DNA of 64,000 nt, taken from Gemmobacter nectariphilus. Its GTDB lineage: Bacteria; Pseudomonadota; Alphaproteobacteria; Rhodobacterales; Rhodobacteraceae. Below, in pieces: positions 1 through 8,167 of the stretch. Made by a program: the position numbers and the translations under genes. Numbering within the stretch: the stretch's first letter is position 1; each line of letters starts with the position of its first letter. The stretch is taken from the NCBI GenBank assembly GCA_020721445.1, contig DYMU01000007.1:89565-153564 (forward strand), written 5' to 3'. The notes under the pieces were generated by a model. That model worked only from the letters and a program-made list of their open reading frames with translations, did no database searches and was not told where the DNA came from.

Positions 1-1570
1 CCATGATCGCAGGGGTGATCCCGGCAATCTTGATGTCCATTTGCAGGCTGGTGATGCCATTGGCGGTGCCGGCCACCTTGAAGTCCATATCGCCAAGGTG
101 ATCTTCATCGCCCAGAATGTCGGTCAGAACGGCATAGCGGCCGTCTTCTTCCAGGATCAGACCCATCGCCACACCGGCGACCGGGGCTTTCAGCGGCACG
201 CCCGCATCCATCATCGACAGCGAACCACCGCAGACCGTGGCCATCGAGCTTGAGCCGTTCGACTCGGTGATCTCGGACACGACGCGGATGGTATAGGGGA
301 AGTCGGTCGGTGCCGGCAAAACCGCCTGCAACGCGCGCCAAGCCAGCTTGCCATGGCCGATCTCGCGGCGTCCGGGCGGGCCAAAGCGGCCAACTTCGCC
401 CACCGAATAGGGCGGGAAGTTGTAGTGCAACAAGAAGTTGGAGCGGCTGTTGCCATGCAGCGCGTCGATGATCTGTTCATCTTCGCCGGTGCCCAGCGTG
501 GTGACCAGCAGGCCCTGGGTTTCGCCACGGGTAAACAGCGCCGACCCGTGGGTGCGCGGCAAGATGCCGGTTTCGCAGATGATCGGGCGCACGGTCTTGG
601 TGTCGCGTCCGTCAATCCGTGCGCCACCGTTGATGATGTCGCCGCGCAGGATGCTGCTTTCCAGTTTCTTTATCGCCGCGCCCAAGTTTGCGTCGGCCTG
701 CTGCTCGTCGGTCAGCGCTGCCTTGATCGCGGCCGAGGCCGCGTCAATCGCGTTGGTGCGTTCCTGCTTGTCGCGAATGGCAAAAGCGGCGCGCATCTGC
801 TCCTCGCCTGCGGCTTTCACCGCGGCATACAGCGCCGAATAATCGGCAGGCTGGAAATCGAACGGTTCTTTGGCACAGTCTTCGGCAAAGTCCAGGATCA
901 GGTCGATCACCGGCTGCATCGCCTCGTGGCCGAACTTCACGGCACCCAGCATTTCGGCTTCCGACAGCTCATAAGCTTCGGATTCGACCATCATCACCGC
1001 GTCTTTGGTCCCGGCAATCACCAGATCAAGCCGTTGATCCGGGCTGTTGCGCAGGTTTTGCATGTCTTCGACATCGGGGTTCAGCACATAAGCGCCGCCC
1101 ACAAAGCCCACACGCGCAGCCCCGATCGGGCCCATGAACGGCACGCCGGAAATCGTCAGCGCAGCCGAGGTGGCGATCATCGCAAGGATATCTGGCTCAT
1201 TGACCAGATCGTGGCTCAGCACGGTCACGATCACCAGCACTTCGTGGTTGAAGCCATCAACGAACAACGGGCGGATCGGACGGTCGATCAGGCGCGAGGT
1301 CAGCGTTTCCTTTTCCGAAGGACGGGCTTCGCGCTTGAAAAAGCCACCCGGGATCTTGCCCGCGGCGTAGTAGCGTTCCTGATAATGCACGGTCAGCGGG
1401 AAGAAATCCTGCCCCGGCTTTGCAGATTTCGCGAAGGTCACGTTGGCCATCACGCTGGTTTCGCCCAAAGTGGCGATCACCGAACCGTCGGCCTGACGGG
1501 CAACCTTGCCCGATTCCAGCGTGAGCGTTTCATCGCCCCACTGGATGGATTTGCGAGTTACGTTGAACAT
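1..1570 (-). CDS. pnp: Polyribonucleotide nucleotidyltransferase (PNPase), partial at window edge
   Basis: The minus-strand frame starts at ATG 1570-1568 (protein begins [14 protein letters not shown]) and runs off the left edge, giving about 523 codons of a protein usually near 700 residues. The visible part has the first RNase PH-type core with the typical stretches [19 protein letters not shown] and [11 protein letters not shown], and the second core begins before the edge. The C-terminal KH and S1 RNA-binding domains would lie outside the window. PNPase degrades RNA 3' to 5' using phosphate and is part of RNA turnover in the cytoplasm. A GGGAAC ribosome-binding site precedes the start. 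rpsO lies upstream on the same strand, the common bacterial order, but a terminator separates the two. Confidence 0.97.
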   Translation of the reverse strand, partial: MFNVTRKSIQWGDETLTLESGKVARQADGSVIATLGETSVMANVTFAKSAKPGQDFFPLTVHYQERYYAAGKIPGGFFKREARPSEKETLTSRLIDRPIRPLFVDGFNHEVLVIVTVLSHDLVNEPDILAMIATSAALTISGVPFMGPIGAARVGFVGGAYVLNPDVEDMQNLRNSPDQRLDLVIAGTKDAVMMVESEAYELSEAEMLGAVKFGHEAMQPVIDLILDFAEDCAKEPFDFQPADYSALYAAVKAAGEEQMRAAFAIRDKQERTNAIDAASAAIKAALTDEQQADANLGAAIKKLESSILRGDIINGGARIDGRDTKTVRPIICETGILPRTHGSALFTRGETQGLLVTTLGTGEDEQIIDALHGNSRSNFLLHYNFPPYSVGEVGRFGPPGRREIGHGKLAWRALQAVLPAPTDFPYTIRVVSEITESNGSSSMATVCGGSLSMMDAGVPLKAPVAGVAMGLILEEDGRYAVLTDILGDEDHLGDMDFKVAGTANGITSLQMDIKIAGITPAIM

Positions 1571-1965
1571 ATATCGTTCCCTATAAGGAAGCACCCACGG
1601 CCCCTGCCGTGTCTTCCGCTTGCATGGCGGCCCCATTGCCGCCGCCCCCTATCCTGTGCATGCGGCCGGGGGCGGGCCTCACGTCGCAGATTTTTGGGCC
1701 ATACAGGAAAATGCGGCGTTTGGGAAGCGGGGTGTTGTGGCATGGCCTTGTCCCGCGCGGCGGGGTTTCGGCTAGGCCGAAAGATCAATAACTTGGGGAA
1801 CCGGGCTCGTGTTCCGTTTGGATTTGCGACATGGCGCTTGCCGCTGCCCCCAACACCATTCCCATCCCCAGGGGGGCGGCAAGGTCCGGAACCGCTGGCG
1901 GTGCGGTGGTGTGCTGCGCGTCAGGCGCGCAAAGTCCCTGCCTTTGGCCCCTGTTCCCACCCAGG
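1571..1965. other. Intergenic region upstream of pnp, no gene seen
   Basis: About 400 bases between the pnp start and the rpsO terminator. It should hold the pnp promoter and leader, where PNPase commonly autoregulates its own mRNA in other bacteria. I could not pick out a convincing promoter, tRNA or small RNA. The reading frames that cross it are antisense or GC-driven shadows. Confidence 0.5.
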
Positions 1966-1992
1966 AAAAAGGCCACAGCGGGTGCTGTGGCC
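1966..1992 (-). terminator. Rho-independent terminator of rpsO
   Basis: There is a perfect 9-bp inverted repeat, GGCCACAGC (1971-1979) and GCTGTGGCC (1984-1992), with a 4-base loop. On the minus strand it is followed by a run of five T (1966-1970). It lies 27 bases past the rpsO stop codon, so most rpsO transcripts should end before pnp. Confidence 0.9.
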
Positions 1993-2019
1993 TGTTTCAG
2001 AATCGATGTCCGCCGCAGA

Positions 2020-2289
2020 TCAGCGGCGCAGACCCAGACGCGCGATCAGCGAGGCATAGCGGGCCTCGTCCTTGCCCTTGAGATAGTCCAGCAGCTTGCG
2101 GCGCTGGGCGACCATCATCAGCAGACCACGGCGCGAGTGGTTGTCTTTCTTGTGGCCCTTGAAATGCTCGGTCAGCGTGGCGATACGCGACGACAGAATG
2201 GCAACCTGAACTTCCGGCGAGCCGGTGTCGTTCTCGGCGGTGGCGTATTCCTTGATCAGGCGGGCTTTGTCTTCAACGGTGATCGACAT
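2020..2289 (-). CDS. rpsO: 30S ribosomal protein S15
   Basis: This 89-residue protein is the full usual length of S15 and begins [16 protein letters not shown]. It contains the conserved [15 protein letters not shown] and [19 protein letters not shown] segments that bind the three-way junction of 16S rRNA in the platform of the small subunit. An AGGAGA ribosome-binding site lies just before the ATG. It precedes pnp on the same strand, but its transcript ends at the hairpin just downstream. A short hairpin in the leader could be a site for S15 autoregulation, as known in several bacteria; that is inference only. Confidence 0.98.
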   Translation of the reverse strand: MSITVEDKARLIKEYATAENDTGSPEVQVAILSSRIATLTEHFKGHKKDNHSRRGLLMMVAQRRKLLDYLKGKDEARYASLIARLGLRR

Positions 2290-2596
2290 CGGGATCTCCT
2301 TTTGCGAAGGGGGTTACGGTGCAAGCCGGGATGTCGTCCAGCAAGACCAGAGGCACCTTTGGGGATCCAAAGGATGCGCGCGTATAGGGGACACAGCGGG
2401 AAAAGAAAAGCCCCCGTGCAGCAAAGCGCGGCAAGGACCTGTTAAGCCTGCGTGCAGATTCCCCCGCAACCAGCATTTGCGCGATTGGGGCAGGGGTCAA
2501 GCCGTGCTAATGTAATCATCAGGAATCCCTTTGGGATCATCAGGTTGCAGGAAAACTGGTTAACGCTGCGGCCCTGCCCAGCAGAGTGGAGTGGGT
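2290..2596. promoter_or_regulatory. Divergent intergenic region rpsO / RTX gene
   Basis: About 300 bases separate the divergent rpsO and RTX genes. On the minus strand TTGACC (2500-2495) followed after 17 bases by AATGCT (2477-2472) is a weak candidate promoter for rpsO. A short perfect hairpin, CCTTTGG-GGAT-CCAAAGG (2356-2373), would fall in the rpsO leader about 70 bases before the start codon. No small gene was recognised here. Confidence 0.35.
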
Positions 2597-3658
2597 ATGA
2601 TGTTGGCATTGCTTGCGATCTTTGGCGCTATCGGGGCAGGCGTTGTCGCCAGCGCCGTGATCACACCCCACACCGATTCGGAGGCTGAAAGTGACGCGGT
2701 CGGATCTGACGCCGAGGCTGAGCCCGCCGATACGGCAGAGGCTGCCTCGCTGCTGGACTTTGCCTTGGCCGGGGACGCGGCGGCTGACGGTCTGCCCGCT
2801 GCCACTGCCGGGGCGGGCATGCCGCTGTCCGATGACCTTCCCGACATGCCCGATGCCCCGGTGTCGCTGACCGGGACCGATGCGGATGACATCCTGACCG
2901 GGGATGGCGCGCAAGATACGCTGTCGGGCGGGGCAGGAAACGATCAGCTGACCGGGCGCGGGGGGGATGACACCTTGCTTGGCGACTTGGGCCACGACCA
3001 CCTCGAAGGCGGCACCGGCAACGACTGGCTGGAGGGCAATGCCGACAATGACACGCTGAACGCGGGCGCGGGCGACGATGCCCTGTTCGGTGGCAAGGGG
3101 CAGGATTCCCTTGCCGGTGCCGAGGGGGATGATCTGCTGTGGGGCGGCGGCGGCGCAGACACCCTGATGGGCGGTGAGGGTCGCGATACCCTGTCTGGCG
3201 GTCTGGGCGAGGATTGGCTTGCCGGTGGCGCGGGGGATGATCTTCTGGCGGGTGACGCATCGCAGGACACGCTGGATGGCGGAACGGGCAATGACACACT
3301 GTGGGGTGCGGCCATTGACACGCAAGACGCGGCGGCTGACGCGCTGAACGGTGGTTCCGGCGACGATGTGCTGCATCTGGGCGCGGGCGACGTGGCGACG
3401 GGCGGTGATGGGGCCGACAGTTTCGTGCTGCACGATTTCACGGCCGAAACAGCGCCGTCCGAGATCACCGACTATGACCCGGCCCTCGATCAGATCGTGG
3501 TGTTTTATGACGCTGCCCTGCACCCCGCCCCCGCCCTTTCGACCGCCGCGGTCGAGGGGTCCGATGACATCACGCTGATCCTTGATGGCGTGGCTGTCGC
3601 CCTGATCCGCGATGCCCCAGGGTTTCAGGTGACGCAGATCGTGCTGCGCGCGGCATAA
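2597..3658 (+). CDS. RTX/hemolysin-type calcium-binding repeat protein
   Basis: A roughly 353-residue protein. Residues 1-22 form a hydrophobic N-terminal segment (MMLALLAIFGAIGAGVVASA), probably a membrane anchor or signal. An acidic, alanine-rich linker follows to about residue 85. Then come roughly 18 tandem nonapeptides of the type GGxGxDxLx (for example GGAGNDQLT, GGTGNDTLW, GGSGDDVLH). These match RTX repeats, which fold into a calcium-binding parallel beta roll. The last ~80 residues are a non-repeat cap. ATG 2597 was chosen over GTG 2591 because GGAG (2588-2591) is well spaced for it; ATG 2600 is also possible. Substrate and partners are unknown. It stands alone on the plus strand inside a minus-strand translation-gene region. 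Confidence 0.8.
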   Translation: MMLALLAIFGAIGAGVVASAVITPHTDSEAESDAVGSDAEAEPADTAEAASLLDFALAGDAAADGLPAATAGAGMPLSDDLPDMPDAPVSLTGTDADDILTGDGAQDTLSGGAGNDQLTGRGGDDTLLGDLGHDHLEGGTGNDWLEGNADNDTLNAGAGDDALFGGKGQDSLAGAEGDDLLWGGGGADTLMGGEGRDTLSGGLGEDWLAGGAGDDLLAGDASQDTLDGGTGNDTLWGAAIDTQDAAADALNGGSGDDVLHLGAGDVATGGDGADSFVLHDFTAETAPSEITDYDPALDQIVVFYDAALHPAPALSTAAVEGSDDITLILDGVAVALIRDAPGFQVTQIVLRAA

Positions 3659-3820
3659 GGTTCTTGCCGTAACATCGGCCCCTGCGCCGCTTGCGCGGTG
3701 TCTTCCCCGCCGCCAGGGCCCGAAAGGCGGATATGTCCCTTATCCGCGCGCAAGTGCAGCCGCCCCCGTTTGCGTCCAGCCCCGCCAACCATGATCAGAC
3801 CCCGCCACTGCAACGGGCAC

Positions 3821-4333
3821 TCAGGCCCAAAGCTCAGGCTGCCGGTCATAGCCGATGTACAGCGGATGCTTCGGCTGCCCGGCAGCCGTCAGCCCAAGGT
3901 GCCACAGCGGTTGCCCCGTGTTCCGCAACAGCGCCTCAACCGCGGCGCCACGCCCCAGATGCGCCCCATGCGCGCCCCAGGCGCAGACAATGCGGTCAGG
4001 CCGCCACTCCCGCACACTTGCCAGGATCGCCGCGTCATTGCCGGGCCCCACCGGGTCTGCTGCGGCCCGCATCACCCTTGGGTCGGTGGCGCGGAAGGCA
4101 AAGATGTTCACCACCCGAAACGCGCCAAAACCCAAGGCTCGTGCCCGCCGTTCACAGCGTTCCACCGTCGGGTCATTCTGCACCTCGGTGGCGGTCGAGG
4201 GGTTCAGCATCACAAACAGCGCCCGGTGACCCGCAGCATCCCAGACCCGCGTCAGCAGATAGCGATAGCGCTCGCAGGGTGAATACACCGCCTCTGACTG
4301 CGCGTCGTCCTTAAGATGCTGCCGAACCACCAT
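3821..4333 (-). CDS. DUF1643 domain-containing protein
   Basis: This 170-residue protein begins MVVRQHLKDDAQSEAVYS. It carries the DUF1643 hallmarks: the segment RYLLTRVW, then LFVMLNPSTATE with the invariant NPS, DPTVERCERRA, and the late WGAHG segment. The biochemical role of the family is unknown. ATG 4333 is preferred over an upstream in-frame start because AAAGGG lies just before it and the upstream part runs through a hairpin-rich spacer. It is the last gene after truB on the same strand. About 160 bases without features separate its 3' end from the convergent RTX gene. Confidence 0.85.
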   Translation of the reverse strand: MVVRQHLKDDAQSEAVYSPCERYRYLLTRVWDAAGHRALFVMLNPSTATEVQNDPTVERCERRARALGFGAFRVVNIFAFRATDPRVMRAAADPVGPGNDAAILASVREWRPDRIVCAWGAHGAHLGRGAAVEALLRNTGQPLWHLGLTAAGQPKHPLYIGYDRQPELWA

Positions 4334-4348
4334 ACCAGACCCTTTGCC

Positions 4349-4380
4349 TTGCTGCTTTCCCAAATACTCCCGCCGGAGGC
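4349..4380. repeat. Extragenic repeat motif, copy 1
   Basis: The plus strand reads TTGCTGCTTT, a short variable stretch, CAAATACTC, then CCGCCGGAGG with an internal CTCC/GGAG inverted pair. The same TTGCTGCTTT...CAAATACTC block recurs at 63907-63926. Two intergenic copies suggest a dispersed extragenic element. Confidence 0.45.
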
Positions 4381-4428
4381 TTCGACATATCCACCCACGA
4401 TCCGGGTGGCAGCTATCTGCGTGGCAAC

Positions 4429-4463
4429 GCCGCCCTGCGGGGCTCGATGCCCCGCTGGGCGGC
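4429..4463 (-). terminator. Strong hairpin just after truB
   Basis: Fifteen-base arms GCCGCCCTGCGGGGC (4429-4443) and GCCCCGCTGGGCGGC (4449-4463) pair with one mismatch around a 5-base loop. The hairpin begins 7 bases past the truB stop. There is no T-run on the minus strand, so it may protect the 3' end or pause polymerase rather than act as a classical terminator. A second small hairpin, CCACCC/GGGTGG (4391-4409), follows. Confidence 0.5.
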
Positions 4464-4469
4464 CCCGTG

Positions 4470-5375
4470 CTACAGATTGAACACCCGGCTGGGGTGCAGC
4501 TCGCCCGCCTTGTAGACCCCCACCGCAACGGCGCGGCCGAGGTGGCTGGCCCAGGCCTCGTCGCCCCACCCCACGCTGGACGCCATCACCATGCCGGGGT
4601 TGCCGTTGCGCAGCCTTGCGGCCCCCTCGGCGGTGGCGGGCAGTTCCGGCAGGTCGGTCAGGCCCAGTTCCAGCGGGCGCAACAGGGTGTCGATCTCGTC
4701 GGTCCGGGCCAGGCGTTCGATCTGTTCCATCGTCACGGCCCCTTGTGCCGAAAACGGGCCGGACCATTCGCGCCGCAACCACGCCACATGGCCAAGGCAG
4801 CCCAGGGCGCGGCCCAGATCGCGGGCAATCGACCGCACATACCCGCCCTTGCCACAGACCAGCTCCAGATCGACATGGTCGGCATCGGGCCGGGCCAGCA
4901 CGACCAGCCGTTCCACCCACAGCGGGCGGGCGACCAGATCCATCGCGATGCCTTCACGTGCCAGATCATAGGCGCGCTCGCCCTCGACCTTCACCGCCGA
5001 GACCTGCGGTGGCACCTGGCAGATATCGCCACGAAAGGCGGTCAGCGCCGCCTCGATCTGATCATCGCTTGGCCGCGCCTGACTGGCTTCCAGCACCACG
5101 CCCGACGCGTCATCGGTGCTGGTGGCCGCGCCAAAGGCCACGCGAAAGCGATAGCATTTCAGGCTGTCGGTGACGTATGGCACGGTCTTTGTCGCCTCGC
5201 CCAGGGCCACGGCCAGAACCCCGGTGGCATCGGGGTCCAGCGTGCCGGCATGGCCCGCCTTTTGCGCCTGAAACGCCCATTTCACCTTGTTCACGATGGT
5301 GGTCGATCCGATCCCGGCCGGTTTGTCGATGATGACCCAGCCATGCACGGCACGGCCCTTTTTCACGCGGCCCAT
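4470..5375 (-). CDS. truB: tRNA pseudouridine(55) synthase TruB
   Basis: This 301-residue protein is normal TruB length and begins [21 protein letters not shown]. It makes pseudouridine at position 55 in the T-loop of tRNAs. The catalytic motif [12 protein letters not shown] is present with the active-site aspartate, as are the later motifs [14 protein letters not shown] and [18 protein letters not shown] 5375 was chosen because GGGGAG sits just upstream and homology begins there; the longer frame to 5525 overlaps the previous gene. It lies in the rbfA-truB-rpsO order typical of bacteria, here with an extra gene between rbfA and truB. Confidence 0.97.
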   Translation of the reverse strand: MGRVKKGRAVHGWVIIDKPAGIGSTTIVNKVKWAFQAQKAGHAGTLDPDATGVLAVALGEATKTVPYVTDSLKCYRFRVAFGAATSTDDASGVVLEASQARPSDDQIEAALTAFRGDICQVPPQVSAVKVEGERAYDLAREGIAMDLVARPLWVERLVVLARPDADHVDLELVCGKGGYVRSIARDLGRALGCLGHVAWLRREWSGPFSAQGAVTMEQIERLARTDEIDTLLRPLELGLTDLPELPATAEGAARLRNGNPGMVMASSVGWGDEAWASHLGRAVAVGVYKAGELHPSRVFNL

Positions 5376-5394
5376 GCCGTCACTCCCCACGCCG

Positions 5395-6120
5395 TCACTC
5401 CTTGTCCACGACCGTGCCAACCATGGGCCCAAGGGCAAAACCAATGTCGTTGCGGCCCAACGCCGGCGCATAAAGCCGCGAGATCTTGCCATCGAAATAC
5501 AGCGCATCGGGCAGCCCCAGCCCATCGCGGAACAGCCGCGCGAAGTGGTGAAAGTTCACCGGCTGGTTGGTGATGGCAAACACCGCGCGGCGGCCATCGG
5601 CGCTGACGCCCACGCCGTTGCGAATATACAGGCTGTCACTGCCGGGCAGAAAGCGCGGGTGCAGCTTGCCCTTGATCACCAGCATCGGCCCCGACTGGGT
5701 GGCATCGTCGCAGGCAGGCGGGGCCGCCGCATAGGCCCGGCTTTCCACCACGGCAAACCGGGGGCCAATGCAGAACACGCCGTTGGGCAGCAGGCCGAAA
5801 TTGCCCGGACCATCACGGGTGACCAAAGGCGACAGATCGCGCCCGGCTTCGCGATACAGCCCCACGGGCGCGCGGTTGTCATGATACATGCCGGCATTCA
5901 TCGCAAAGCCCAGCGTCTTGCCTTCGGCCGCCAAAGCCTCATTCACTGCCACAAAGCTGCGCAGCGCGCCGTTCGGGCCGGAATGGAACAGGCGCAGGTC
6001 TTCGGTCGCCGACACTTCGCAGGTGGTGACGGACACACCGTCAAACGTCAGGTCGCGACACACACTTGCTGAAACCGCCTGCGGCAGCAGGGCGGCGCAA
6101 AGGGCCAGCAGCACGCGCAT
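5395..6120 (-). CDS. Secreted phosphodiester glycosidase (NAGPA/DUF2233) family protein
   Basis: This 241-residue protein starts with a clear Sec signal peptide, [19 protein letters not shown]. The body matches the phosphodiester glycosidase family, named for the enzyme that uncovers mannose-6-phosphate. Family segments visible are [36 protein letters not shown] and [15 protein letters not shown]. It is likely periplasmic, acting on a sugar phosphodiester such as part of a cell-envelope polymer; the substrate is inference. ATG 6120 lies immediately after the rbfA stop (6122), and truB starts 19 bases after its own stop, so the three genes are probably co-transcribed. Confidence 0.85.
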   Translation of the reverse strand: MRVLLALCAALLPQAVSASVCRDLTFDGVSVTTCEVSATEDLRLFHSGPNGALRSFVAVNEALAAEGKTLGFAMNAGMYHDNRAPVGLYREAGRDLSPLVTRDGPGNFGLLPNGVFCIGPRFAVVESRAYAAAPPACDDATQSGPMLVIKGKLHPRFLPGSDSLYIRNGVGVSADGRRAVFAITNQPVNFHHFARLFRDGLGLPDALYFDGKISRLYAPALGRNDIGFALGPMVGTVVDKE

Positions 6121-6121
6121 G

Positions 6122-6553
6122 TCAATCGTCCTTGGCATCGGACAGCTCGTCCGGACCCGCCGCAATGTCACGCACCACGGCAGGGTCGGCAAACAGGCGA
6201 CGGGTTTCATCCAGCCGGTCAAAGGTCTCATCCGGGCGAAAGCGCAGGTCGGGCGCGTATTTCAGCGTCAGTTGCGATGCCACCCGGTGGCGCAATTCGG
6301 CCTTGTTGCGGGCAAGGGCTGCAATCGCCTCTTCCACCGGCACCGACCCCATCAGCGGCATGACGTAAACCGTCGCCACCTTCAGGTCGGTCGAGCATGA
6401 CACTTCGCCCACCGTGATCGACATGCGGTTCAGATCGGGGTCGTGAATCTCGGCCCGGTTCAGCACATCGGCCAGCGTGCGGCGGATCAGTTCGCCAACC
6501 CGAAGCTGGCGGTGATTGGGGCCTTCGCCCGAGGAGGTGCGTTTGTTCGACAT
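6122..6553 (-). CDS. rbfA: 30S ribosome-binding factor A
   Basis: A 143-residue protein with the RbfA KH-like fold. Visible features are [20 protein letters not shown] near the N-terminus, then [29 protein letters not shown], and [17 protein letters not shown] near the end. RbfA binds the pre-30S subunit near 16S helix 1 and is needed for late maturation and cold growth. Start ATG 6553 gives the [16 protein letters not shown] beginning seen in relatives; no strong Shine-Dalgarno is visible. It is the first gene of the minus-strand rbfA-truB run and diverges from dapB across 99 bases. Confidence 0.95.
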   Translation of the reverse strand: MSNKRTSSGEGPNHRQLRVGELIRRTLADVLNRAEIHDPDLNRMSITVGEVSCSTDLKVATVYVMPLMGSVPVEEAIAALARNKAELRHRVASQLTLKYAPDLRFRPDETFDRLDETRRLFADPAVVRDIAAGPDELSDAKDD

Positions 6554-6652
6554 GGGCTGCGATGTAAGCTGTTTTTGCGGTCCCCGCAACGGCGGGCTTT
6601 TGTGCCGGCCCGCAACGCGCTAAACCGCGCTTGCAGCAGACGGGGAAGTATC

Positions 6653-7462
6653 ATGCACGCATTGCCGGGAATTGTTGTCACCGGGGCCTCGGGCCGGATG
6701 GGGCAGATGCTGATCCGCATGGTTGCGGCGTCCGACAAGGCGCGGCTGGTCGCTTGCGTCGAACGCGCGGGCCATCCGTGGCTGGGCCGCGATGTGGGGG
6801 CCTGCATGGGCGGGGCCGACCTTGGCGTTACCGTGACCGATGACCCGCTGGAGGCGTTTGCCCGGGCGCAGGGCGTGATCGACTTCACCGCCCCCGCCGC
6901 GACCGTGGAATTTGCGGCACTGGCCGCACAGGCCCGCGCGGTGCATGTGATCGGCACCACCGGGCTGGAGCCTGCGCATCTGGCCCGCATCGAGGCCGCC
7001 GCCCGGCATGCGGTGATCGTGCGCGCCGGCAACATGAGCCTTGGGGTCAACCTTCTGGTGCGGCTGACGCAAAAGGTGGCGCAGGCGCTGGATGCCGATT
7101 GGGACATCGAGGTGGTCGAGGCGCATCACCGGATGAAGGTCGATGCCCCGTCGGGCACCGCGCTGATGCTGGGCCAGGCTGCCGCGGACGGGCGCGAGGT
7201 CGCGCTGGATCAGGCCATGGTGTCGGGCCGCGATGGCATCACCGGCGCGCGGGCGCGCGGCAGCATCGGTTTCAGCGCCATTCGTGGCGGCGATATCGTG
7301 GGCGAGCATGACGTGATCTTTGCCGCTGACGGCGAGCGCATCGTGCTGCGCCACATCGCCACTGACCGCGCGATTTTCGTCCGGGGCGCGCTGCGGGCGG
7401 TGCTGTGGGGCCAGGGCCAGAAGCCGGGACACTATGGCATGATGGATGTCTTGGGTTTGTGA
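6653..7462 (+). CDS. dapB: 4-hydroxy-tetrahydrodipicolinate reductase
   Basis: A 269-residue enzyme of usual DapB length. It reduces 4-hydroxy-tetrahydrodipicolinate with NAD(P)H, the second committed step of diaminopimelate and lysine synthesis. The N-terminal Rossmann motif is [10 protein letters not shown] (residues ~9-18). The catalytic region [16 protein letters not shown] contains the conserved histidine pair and lysine, and [12 protein letters not shown] follows. The start at 6653 follows a GGGGAAG ribosome-binding site. Two further genes of the pathway, dapD and dapE, are in the same window but far away. Confidence 0.97.
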   Translation: MHALPGIVVTGASGRMGQMLIRMVAASDKARLVACVERAGHPWLGRDVGACMGGADLGVTVTDDPLEAFARAQGVIDFTAPAATVEFAALAAQARAVHVIGTTGLEPAHLARIEAAARHAVIVRAGNMSLGVNLLVRLTQKVAQALDADWDIEVVEAHHRMKVDAPSGTALMLGQAAADGREVALDQAMVSGRDGITGARARGSIGFSAIRGGDIVGEHDVIFAADGERIVLRHIATDRAIFVRGALRAVLWGQGQKPGHYGMMDVLGL

Positions 7463-7531
7463 TCCGGGGGCGGTGAACCAAATCCTGCCCTGCCGCGTAT
7501 AAGCCCGGACCAACCAGAACCGGGGGCTGAA

Positions 7532-7894
7532 ATGCGCGCCATTGTCTTTGCTGTCTGCCTTGCCTGTGCGCCAGCCCTTGCCCATGCCAACGGGTTTGAA
7601 CCGATCCGCGACAAGGGCCGGTTTCTAAGCCTGATCGACGGCAAGGAATTGCGGATCGGGCTGTATGACCTGACGTTGAAAGTCCTGCCCGACGGCCGGA
7701 TTTCCGGCACGGCGCTGGGCTGGGGGATCACTGGCAAGTGGAACTGGGAGAACGGCTATTTCTGCCGCGACATGGATTGGAGCGGCTATGCCATCCCGCG
7801 CAACTGTCAGCTGGTCGAGGCCAACGGTGAGCGCGAGCTGCGCTTTACCGTCGATCAGGGCAGGGGCAGGTCGGCATCGTTCCGTCTGCGCTAA
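7532..7894 (+). CDS. Small secreted protein of unknown function
   Basis: This 120-residue protein has a signal peptide (MRAIVFAVCLACAPALAHA, cleavage near residue 19). The mature domain is about 100 residues, with KVLPDGRISGTALGWGITGKW and WENGYFCRDMDWSGYAIPRNCQ. Two cysteines (in YFCRD and RNCQ) could form a disulfide in the periplasm. It follows dapB by about 70 bases on the same strand, and in related genomes such proteins are sometimes named after dapB, but nothing here supports a reductase role. I do not recognise a function. Confidence 0.75.
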   Translation: MRAIVFAVCLACAPALAHANGFEPIRDKGRFLSLIDGKELRIGLYDLTLKVLPDGRISGTALGWGITGKWNWENGYFCRDMDWSGYAIPRNCQLVEANGERELRFTVDQGRGRSASFRLR

Positions 7895-7897
7895 GCG

Positions 7898-8095
7898 TCA
7901 GAAGTCGATCGCGATGCCCTTTTTTTCCCAATCGCCATACCGCACCGGCTCGGGGCCTTTGCGGCCCCCCAGTTCGGGCGGCAGCGTTACCGCTTGCGTG
8001 CTGCGCCGGCGCTCCTCGGCCTCGGCAAGCGCGCGGATGGCTTCGGGTGGCAGGTCTGGGGGCGGCAGGTCTGTGTGGTCTGGATCATCGGTCAT
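7898..8095 (-). CDS. DUF1674 / SDHAF4-type succinate dehydrogenase assembly factor
   Basis: A 65-residue protein ending in the family signature LPPELGGRKGPEPVRYGDWE followed by KKGIAIDF. This is the conserved C-terminal motif of DUF1674 proteins, homologous to mitochondrial SDHAF4, which helps assemble the flavinated SdhA subunit. The N-terminal half is proline- and acid-rich and probably flexible. Start ATG 8095 fits the family size; the much longer open frame upstream is only the shadow of rsmB. It converges with the gene ending at 7894, leaving 3 bases. Confidence 0.85.
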   Translation of the reverse strand: MTDDPDHTDLPPPDLPPEAIRALAEAEERRRSTQAVTLPPELGGRKGPEPVRYGDWEKKGIAIDF

Positions 8096-8167
8096 GGCGG
8101 CTTTCCTGTAGGTGGCAATTGATATACGGCCCGTGTCCAGCAAGACAAGCAGCAGGGGCGTCGCAGT

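Noticed and set aside
353..2059. 568-residue plus-strand open frame
   Set aside because: It is antisense to pnp, has no recognisable domain and a low-complexity composition rich in His, Arg and Gln typical of shadow frames in GC-rich DNA.
2540..3523. 327-residue minus-strand open frame
   Set aside because: It lies opposite the RTX gene, and its apparent repeats (for example QRVIxxIALQP) are simply the reverse reading of the RTX repeat DNA.
7461..7489. TGATCC at the end of dapB as another RpoE promoter
   Set aside because: TGATCC is followed after 18 bases by CCTGC rather than a TAnnA element, so it does not fit the promoter pattern.
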